From Alphaproteobacteria bacterium (lineage in GTDB: Bacteria; Pseudomonadota; Alphaproteobacteria; Micropepsales; Micropepsaceae), in contig CANJIS010000013.1 in assembly GCA_947474565.1 (NCBI GenBank), positions 1 through 60,121 on the forward strand: a stretch of 60,121 nt of DNA, in the 5' to 3' direction. Positions 54,946 to 60,121 of this stretch are shown in pieces. The notes below the pieces were generated by a model that saw only the letters and a program-made list of their open reading frames with translations, was not told the DNA's origin and made no database searches. Made by a program: the position numbers and the translations under genes. How positions within the stretch are numbered: position 1 is the stretch's first letter; each line of letters starts with the position of its first letter.

Positions 54946-55842
54946 ATGGCCGACGGTACGGTCATTATCAAACGCATCAAAAAAGGCGGGCATGGCGGCC
55001 ATCATGGCGGCGCCTGGAAAGTCGCCTACGCGGACTTCGTGACCGCGATGATGGCGTTCTTCCTGCTGATGTGGCTGATCAACACCACCACGCCGGAGCA
55101 GAAACGCGGCATCGCCGACTATTTCGCGCCCCAATCCATCGCCCAGACCGTGTCCGGTTCCGGCGGCGTCCTTGGCGGCAAGGTGATGGGCGAAGACGAT
55201 GCCCATGCCGGCGGCGCCCAATCCGTGATGCAGAAGCAATCGCCGCCCTCGCCGCCGTCATCGGCGCGCGCGCTGGCCAGCGGTTCGACCCAGGGTGGTG
55301 CCGGCGGCACCACCCAATCCAGCGCCAACGCGAACTCGGCGCAGGACGGCGACTTCGCACACGCCGCCGAAGCGATCCGTCAATCGGTGCAGGACAATCC
55401 CGATCTCGCCAACCTGACGCATCAATTGATTCTGGAACAGACGCCGCAGGGCCTGCGCATCCAGCTGGTCGATCAAGACGGCCGCCCCATGTTCCAGCAG
55501 GGCAGCGCCGAGCCCATGCCCTATACCAAAAAGCTGATGGCGGCAGTGGGTGCGATCATTGATACCCTGCCCAACCGGGTTTCGATCAGCGGCCACACGG
55601 CCGGCAATGATTCCAATGCCACCGGCAGCGAGTGGCAGATGTCTTCGGCCCGCGCCGATGCGGCCCGCGCCCTGCTGCAAGCGGGTGGCCTGGCTTCGGA
55701 TAGTATCTATGAAGTGGCGGGCAAGGCCGGCTCGGAGCCGCTGTTGCCGGAAGATCCCAATGGCTCGGCCAACCGGCGTCTTTCCATCCTTCTGATGAAG
55801 GAAGCGCCGCCCGCGCCGCCCGGCAACACCTTGGCGAACTAA
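54946..55842 (+). CDS. motB: Flagellar motor stator protein MotB
   Basis: From ATG 54946 (GGTGGG precedes it) the 298-residue protein has AWKVAYADFVTAMMAFFLLMWLI, with the proton-binding Asp in YADF. A long Ser/Gly/Gln linker follows, then the OmpA-like peptidoglycan domain (ISGHTAGND, SSARADAARALL). It anchors the stator to the wall. motA is not adjacent, so the stator genes are split in this genome. Confidence 0.93.
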   Translation: MADGTVIIKRIKKGGHGGHHGGAWKVAYADFVTAMMAFFLLMWLINTTTPEQKRGIADYFAPQSIAQTVSGSGGVLGGKVMGEDDAHAGGAQSVMQKQSPPSPPSSARALASGSTQGGAGGTTQSSANANSAQDGDFAHAAEAIRQSVQDNPDLANLTHQLILEQTPQGLRIQLVDQDGRPMFQQGSAEPMPYTKKLMAAVGAIIDTLPNRVSISGHTAGNDSNATGSEWQMSSARADAARALLQAGGLASDSIYEVAGKAGSEPLLPEDPNGSANRRLSILLMKEAPPAPPGNTLAN

Positions 55843-55900
55843 CCAGTTTAAGGATCAATTCCTTGCGCGATGGCCGGGGCTGGCTTCATAGTCAGGCAGC

Positions 55901-56647
55901 ATGACCGATCCCAGGAACAGCCGCGTTCCGCAATTCTTCCTGACGCCGGGAGGGCCCTGCCCTTATTTGCCGGACCGGATCGAGCGCAAGGTTTTCGCCC
56001 GCCTCACCGGGCCGCTGGCCCAGCCGCTCAGCGAAGCCCTCACCCATTCCGGTTTTCGCCGCAGCCAATCCATCGCCTATCGCCCCGCCTGTGAAGGCTG
56101 CAACGCCTGCGTTTCGGTCCGCATCGTGGCGAATGCGTTCGAGCCCAGCCGCAATCAGCGCCGCATCACCAAACGCAACACCGATCTGGTGCGCCGCCAG
56201 GCGCCGGCGGAAGCAACGCGCGAACAATTCGCCTTGCTGCGCACGTATCTGGATTCCCGCCATTCCGGCGGCGGCATGAGCGACATGGGCCTGTTCGACT
56301 ATGTTGCGATGGTCGAGGAAACGCCGGTCAACACCCATATCGTGGAATATCGCCGCCCCGACGAAGACGGAAAGCCCGGCGCCTTGCTTGCCTGCGCGCT
56401 GACCGATGTGCTGCGCGACGGCCTTTCCATGGTCTACAGCTTTTTTCATCCCGGCGAGGAAAGCCGCAGCCTGGGCACGCACATGATCCTGGATCATATC
56501 GAAGCGGCGCGGGAGCGCGGGCTCGACAATGTCTATCTGGGCTATTGGGTGCAGGGCTCGGAGAAGATGGATTACAAGGCGCGCTTCGCGCCGTTGGAAG
56601 CGCTGGGCCCTAATGGGTGGGAGAGGTTGGGTTCGTCAGGCCGATAG
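55901..56647 (+). CDS. bpt: Aspartate/glutamate leucyltransferase
   Basis: The 248-residue protein carries the ATE N-terminal CPYLPDRIERKVFA segment and RRSQSIAYRPACEGCNACVSVRI with its Cys cluster, then the GNAT-like C-terminal YSFFHPGEESRSLGTHMIL. It transfers Leu to N-terminal Asp/Glu to mark proteins for ClpS/ClpAP degradation. The stop codon lies inside the loop of a hairpin. Confidence 0.94.
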   Translation: MTDPRNSRVPQFFLTPGGPCPYLPDRIERKVFARLTGPLAQPLSEALTHSGFRRSQSIAYRPACEGCNACVSVRIVANAFEPSRNQRRITKRNTDLVRRQAPAEATREQFALLRTYLDSRHSGGGMSDMGLFDYVAMVEETPVNTHIVEYRRPDEDGKPGALLACALTDVLRDGLSMVYSFFHPGEESRSLGTHMILDHIEAARERGLDNVYLGYWVQGSEKMDYKARFAPLEALGPNGWERLGSSGR

Positions 56648-56711
56648 GCCTGACGAATGAAATGATCCTGCGGATCATTTCAACAACCGAGCGCCCGAGC
56701 GCAAGCGAGGG
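56632..56711 (-). repeat. Dispersed repeat family C, copy 2
   Basis: In reverse: CCTCGCTTGCGCTCGGGCGC, then the palindrome GAAATGATCC-GCA-GGATCATTTC (56659-56681), then a hairpin with 11-bp arms (56632-56642 with 56647-56657). Order and spacing match copy 1 at 8741-8812. The second hairpin spans the bpt stop codon and probably terminates bpt. Confidence 0.7.
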
Positions 56712-56749
56712 CCGGATGGCGGTAAATGCGTACGCCGGCCGAATACTTC

Positions 56750-57250
56750 TTAAACCCGAGCGCCCCTCGTCACTTCCACTTCATACGCAAACCCCACCGG
56801 CGTTCGGATCGTCTTCAGCATCACTTCATCCTCCGCGCCCAGATGGCCCAGCTCTTCATGGCGGTCGGGCAGCAGCAGGGTGTAATTTTCCGACACCGCG
56901 ACATAGACCAGCAGATTGTTGTCCAGGCCATGATGCATCAGCGCGGTCAGCCGTTCGAAGAAGGGCGATTTGCGCCACTGGCCCGGCGTGGACGGATCAA
57001 CATGAGCGACGATCTTGTTGCCGCTGCTGCGCAGCACGATATTGGATTTTTCCGGTTTCCATTCCGGGGCCAGCGTATCGTTGAGCAGCCAATCGCAATT
57101 GAAGGTGCGGCATTCGCCGGGGCGTTCGCCATAGATGCCGCAGCCTTTTCCCGGCAGGCAATGCGGACACCATTGGCCGCCGGGCTTAGCCAGCGCGCCG
57201 ATGCCCATGACTTTGCAACAAAGCGAACAAGAGCCGCATTCGCGCGCCAT
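56750..57250 (-). CDS. YkgJ-family cysteine-cluster protein
   Basis: The 166-residue protein begins CGSCSLCCKVMGIGALAKP and continues WCPHCLPGKGCGIYGERPGECRTFNCDWL, the Cys-rich metal-binding pattern of the YkgJ (PF03692) family, thought to bind zinc or an Fe-S cluster. The C-terminal half is soluble and not conserved. Function unknown. It lies alone between bpt and metG. Confidence 0.88.
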   Translation of the reverse strand: MARECGSCSLCCKVMGIGALAKPGGQWCPHCLPGKGCGIYGERPGECRTFNCDWLLNDTLAPEWKPEKSNIVLRSSGNKIVAHVDPSTPGQWRKSPFFERLTALMHHGLDNNLLVYVAVSENYTLLLPDRHEELGHLGAEDEVMLKTIRTPVGFAYEVEVTRGARV

Positions 57251-57356
57251 CCTGCACTCCCCCAGCCCGGCCCCTTCTGATGAAGGCCAGTGTTACTTGA
57301 GGGTAATGATTACAACGAAAGCTTACTCTGTCCAGACGGTTTGACGTGTTCGGCCG

Positions 57357-59078
57357 TCAATCACCGCCGCCGAATTGAAGCTTCAGCGCGGCCACCCGCT
57401 CCTCGTCGATCTTGGCGAACAGCACATCCGGCGGGTTGATCGGCGCGTCGGCTTTCAGGCTGTCCAGCTCCTGGGCCATGGGCCGGCGCGGCCAGGCAAT
57501 GGCGCCGTTCTCATAGGCGACGGGCGCGATGGCCTGATGAATCTTCACCGCCATCTGAGGCATTACCGGCCAGGACAGCGGCGCGAACAGGCGCACCAGA
57601 TTGAGCCCCATGCGCACGCCCACCGCCGCCTTGGCGCGGTCGGTCTTGATATGGGTCCAGGGCGCGGCACGGGTCATATACTCATTGCCCGCCACCCAGA
57701 TGGCGCGCAGTTCGCCAAGCGCCTTGCGGAATTCCGCGGCTTCCAGGAATGCGGTGTATTGCTGGGTGCGCTTTTCCAATTCCGCGATCAGGGCGTTTTC
57801 GTCATCGCCATACGCGCCCTCGCCCGGCACCTTGCCGTCAAAGCGGGCGACGCAGAATTTGGTGACGCGGTTGACGAAATTGCCCAGCACATCGGCCAGG
57901 TCTTTATTGATCGTGCCCGCGAATTGTTCCCAGGTGAAGTTGCTGTCGGCGCTCTCCGGCGCATTGGCGATCAGGTAATAGCGCCAGGTATCCGCGGGCG
58001 CGACCTCCAGCGCCTTGTCCATGAAGATGCCGCGCTTGCCGGAGGTGGAGAATTTTCCGCCGTCATAGTTCAGCCAGTTGAAACCCTTCAGCCGGTCCAC
58101 CAGCTTCCAGGGTTCGCCCGACGCCATGATGGTGACGGGAAAGCCAACGGTATGGAAAGGCACGTTGTCCTTGCCCATGAATTCCCAATAGGTGACGTCT
58201 TTCGCCGCGTCGCCGTACCACCAGCTTTTCCAGGCATCGCCCTTGCCGTTTTTGTCGGCCCATTCCTTGGTCGACGCGATGTATTCGATGGGCGCGTCGA
58301 ACCAGACGTAAAAGACTTTTCCTTTTAGCTTGCCCTCACCGATATCGTCGGGCACCGGAATGCCCCATTCCAGGTCGCGGGTGATGCCGCGATCCTTCAG
58401 ACCTTCATCCAGCCACTTGTAGGCGATGGAGGTGACCAGCTGCGGCCAGTTCGCCTTGTGGCTGTCGATCCATGCGCGCAGGCGATCCACGAACTGCGAT
58501 TGCTTGAGGAACAGATGCGTGGCGTCGCGGATCTCGATATCCTGCGCGCCCGACACGGCAGAGCGCGGCTTGATCAGATCGGTGGGATCGAGCACGCGGG
58601 TGCAGTTCTCGCACTGGTCGCCCCGCGCCCGTTCATAGCCGCAATGCGGACAAGTACCGATAACGTAGCGGTCGGGCAGGAAGCGGCCATCGGTGGGTGA
58701 ATAGGCCTGCTTGGTGGTGCGCAGTTCCAGGAAACCATTCTTCCACAGAGCCCGCGCGAAATGCAGCGTCAGCTCCTGGTTCTGTGGCGAAGACGAGCGG
58801 CCGAAATTGTCCCAGGAGAGGCCGAACTGATTGCCCAGCTCTTTTTGCACCTTGAACCATTTGGCGCTGTAGTCGGCGACGGGAATGCCTTCATCCAGCG
58901 CCGCCAGTTCCACCGGCGCGCCATGTTCATCGGTGGCGCAGATCGCCAGCGTCTCATGGCCGCGCGCCCGGCAGAAACGGGCAAAGATGTCGGCGGGCAG
59001 CATGGAGCCCACCAGATTGCCCAGATGCTTGACCCCGGCCACATATGGCAGGGCGGAAGTGATCAGAATGCGCGTCAT
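57357..59078 (-). CDS. metG: Methionine--tRNA ligase
   Basis: The 573-residue class I synthetase has the HIGH-equivalent KHLGNLVGS near the N-terminus and a zinc knuckle (CPHCGYERARGDQCENC). The KMSKS-equivalent is degenerate, KFSTSGKRG. WFDAPIEYI and a helical anticodon domain follow. It lacks the C-terminal Arc1p-like dimer domain, so about 570 residues is normal for this group. It is divergent from tRNA-Thr. Confidence 0.95.
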   Translation of the reverse strand: MTRILITSALPYVAGVKHLGNLVGSMLPADIFARFCRARGHETLAICATDEHGAPVELAALDEGIPVADYSAKWFKVQKELGNQFGLSWDNFGRSSSPQNQELTLHFARALWKNGFLELRTTKQAYSPTDGRFLPDRYVIGTCPHCGYERARGDQCENCTRVLDPTDLIKPRSAVSGAQDIEIRDATHLFLKQSQFVDRLRAWIDSHKANWPQLVTSIAYKWLDEGLKDRGITRDLEWGIPVPDDIGEGKLKGKVFYVWFDAPIEYIASTKEWADKNGKGDAWKSWWYGDAAKDVTYWEFMGKDNVPFHTVGFPVTIMASGEPWKLVDRLKGFNWLNYDGGKFSTSGKRGIFMDKALEVAPADTWRYYLIANAPESADSNFTWEQFAGTINKDLADVLGNFVNRVTKFCVARFDGKVPGEGAYGDDENALIAELEKRTQQYTAFLEAAEFRKALGELRAIWVAGNEYMTRAAPWTHIKTDRAKAAVGVRMGLNLVRLFAPLSWPVMPQMAVKIHQAIAPVAYENGAIAWPRRPMAQELDSLKADAPINPPDVLFAKIDEERVAALKLQFGGGD

Positions 59079-59185
59079 GGCCTGTTATTATGTGAGGTGC
59101 AGGATCACCTACTTACAGGCTCATGCGCCGGGGTCAAATAGGACCGTTGCGGGGCTGAAAAAGTCAGCGTAAGCACCTGTTCCGG

Positions 59186-59260
59186 GCCGGAATAGCTCAG
59201 CGGTAGAGCAGCGGTTTTGTAAACCGAAGGTCGGGGGTTCAATCCCCTCTTCCGGCACCA
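59186..59260 (+). tRNA. tRNA-Thr (UGU)
   Basis: Acceptor stem GCCGGAA/TTCCGGC, D-arm GCTCAGCGGTAGAGC, anticodon loop TTTGTAA (anticodon TGT) on a stem whose outermost pair is mismatched (G-A), T-arm GGTTCAATCCC and encoded CCA (59258-59260). Confidence 0.95.
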
Positions 59261-59295
59261 TTCATTCCAATCCGCAAGGCGGATTGGAATGAATG
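59259..59295. repeat. 37-bp perfect palindrome at the 3' end of tRNA-Thr
   Basis: Two 17-bp arms around loop AAG; the left arm begins with the CA of the CCA tail. Geometry equals the palindrome after tRNA-Pro although the sequences differ. It ends 10 bases before the stop of the convergent exported-protein gene. Confidence 0.85.
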
Positions 59296-59305
59296 TCAGA
59301 CGCGC

Positions 59306-59701
59306 TTAACGCACGAGGATGATCTGATCGGGCGTCAGCACCCGGATCATCGGAATGGTGTTGGTGCTTTCAACCACGCCGGTGATGGCGATGACTTTGC
59401 CATCCAGTTCGCGGATATCGGGAAACTTGTTCTGATCCCCTTCGGCGATAAAGCCGGCGAAGATAGCGCCCGGACCACCATTGCTGTTCAGGCGCAAATA
59501 TACGCCCGGCTGCAGCAGCGTGTTGGAAGGGCCGATACTGGCGATACCTTCCACCGTCACGTTCTGGCCCCTCATGCCGGTGGCCTGTTCCGGGCTGACG
59601 CGGCGGCTGGGCGGCGCGGCGGATTCTGCCGAGGCATCCATGGATGCCAAAGCGGGGACGAAAATGCTGGCCAGGGCAACAGCGATGACAAAGCGGCGCA
59701 T
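59306..59701 (-). CDS. Exported OB-fold-like protein
   Basis: From ATG 59701 the 131-residue product has a signal peptide (VIAVALASIFVPALA) and a beta-rich domain (NVTVEGIASIG, GVYLRLNSNGG, GKVIAITGVVEST, IRVLTPDQIILV), whose strand pattern suggests an OB fold. No family is certain. It starts one base after the stop of the upstream 62-residue gene, so the two are translationally coupled. Confidence 0.75.
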   Translation of the reverse strand: MRRFVIAVALASIFVPALASMDASAESAAPPSRRVSPEQATGMRGQNVTVEGIASIGPSNTLLQPGVYLRLNSNGGPGAIFAGFIAEGDQNKFPDIRELDGKVIAITGVVESTNTIPMIRVLTPDQIILVR

Positions 59702-59702
59702 A

Positions 59703-59891
59703 TCAGAACCCGGCGTGAATGGCGTGGAAGGAGCTGCCGACCAGACTGTGAACCCGGGCCGACTGCACGCTTTGCGGCGGGGCCGCTTCAGCGACGCTGG
59801 GGGCGGCCTGCAGACCGGCGCGGTCATGGACGGAAATCGCCAGCACGGCGATAAAAGTGGCTCCAAACAGCAGGCGGGTAATGCCGGTCAT
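59703..59891 (-). CDS. Small membrane or secreted peptide
   Basis: Sixty-two codons from ATG 59891 encode one hydrophobic segment (residues 6-20, LLFGATFIAVLAIS) followed by an Ala/Ser/Gln-rich tail. The ATG is preceded by AGGAGACACGCC, a good ribosome site. TGA is followed after one base by the ATG of the next gene. Function unknown. Confidence 0.65.
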   Translation of the reverse strand: MTGITRLLFGATFIAVLAISVHDRAGLQAAPSVAEAAPPQSVQSARVHSLVGSSFHAIHAGF

Positions 59892-60061
59892 GGCGTGTCT
59901 CCTGTAGCGGGAAGTTCCCGCGTCAGAGAGATAACACCGACATCAATTGAAAGTTTCCGTGAGCGGCCAGAATGCACTAGGTCCAATCGACATTCAGGAT
60001 TCTCAAGAGAGGCTTTGGCTGATTCAGTTTGCTCCGGGTCGAGTGATTCGGAGCGGCAGGA

Positions 60062-60121
60062 ATGGTCAAGCGATACGAATTGACGGACACGCAGTGGAAC
60101 CGGATTTGTGAGGTTTTACCC
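60062..60121 (+). mobile_element. IS5-type transposase, N-terminal fragment cut by the window end
   Basis: ATG 60062 opens MVKRYELTDTQWNRICEVLP, the standard start of IS5-family (IS427/IS1031-like) transposases. The frame continues beyond the window, so completeness cannot be judged. GGAG 15 bases upstream is too far for a strong site; GCAGGA lies closer. The left end of the element should be in the roughly 170 bases before it (59892-60061), where I see no other gene; the inverted repeat cannot be defined without the right end. Confidence 0.8.

Overview
The window is chromosomal DNA of a GC-rich alphaproteobacterium. The evidence is gene content and order: hemA encodes a 5-aminolevulinate synthase (C4 haem pathway), bamE is followed by ubiquinol-cytochrome c chaperone, DUF177, rpmF, plsX, fabH, ihfA and a MerR regulator, nrdR-ribH-nusB-thiL form an operon, and MucR-, LdtR- and CtaA-type proteins are present. 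A class I PHA synthase and a periplasmic quinoprotein suggest a soil- or plant-type heterotroph. A Rhizomicrobium/Micropepsales-like organism is my guess, not something the sequence proves.

Layout. 1-4.2 kb: end of an upstream gene with a strong terminator, two exported proteins of unknown function, a glycosyltransferase-like protein with a SEC-C zinc tail, a cytochrome c/PQQ quinoprotein and tRNA-Glu. 4.3-15.5 kb: recJ, hom, an alaC-like aminotransferase, an OmpA-type lipoprotein, phaC, a PDZ protein, argC, rpsI and rplM. 15.56-17.55 kb: a complete IS1595-family element bounded by an exact 8-bp target duplication. It carries a RusA-like nuclease passenger gene and a 45-codon gene besides its transposase; both large genes are frameshifted. 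17.8-28.7 kb: a dioxygenase gene with an in-frame stop, an enoyl-CoA hydratase, a CoA-binding protein, metY, ctaA, DUF2842, GNAT, an FAH-family hydrolase, two paralogous TPR-2OG-oxygenases either side of tRNA-Pro, and an MFS transporter. 28.8-33.7 kb: the conserved ihfA/fabH/plsX/rpmF/bamE block. 33.8-40.4 kb: hppA, thiL, nusB, ribH, nrdR, glyA. 40.6-48.3 kb: a MucR-like regulator without zinc ligands, a frameshifted membrane protein, DUF6898, hemA, DUF1345, an LdtR-like regulator, a 3-hydroxyisobutyryl-CoA hydrolase, hemB and GrpB. 48.3-53.0 kb: a marR-emrA-emrB-oxidoreductase efflux operon with a TetR gene at its end. 53.1-60.1 kb: pstS behind a three-unit Pho box, a flavin reductase, motB, bpt, YkgJ, metG, tRNA-Thr, two small exported proteins, and the first codons of an IS5-type transposase that runs off the window.

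Intergenic DNA holds three dispersed repeat families: four copies of an element with a GGAAAACC...CTTTTCC core, two double-hairpin REP-like elements, and two copies of an element centred on GATCCGCAGGATC. Perfect palindromes with exactly three-base loops follow tRNA-Pro, tRNA-Thr and several gene ends. The two tRNA palindromes have the same 17-3-17 geometry and begin inside the CCA tail. I see no CRISPR array, prophage or recognisable defence island. Apart from the IS1595 element the region looks like core chromosome. Four genes are broken: three by a net loss of one base and one by an in-frame TGA.
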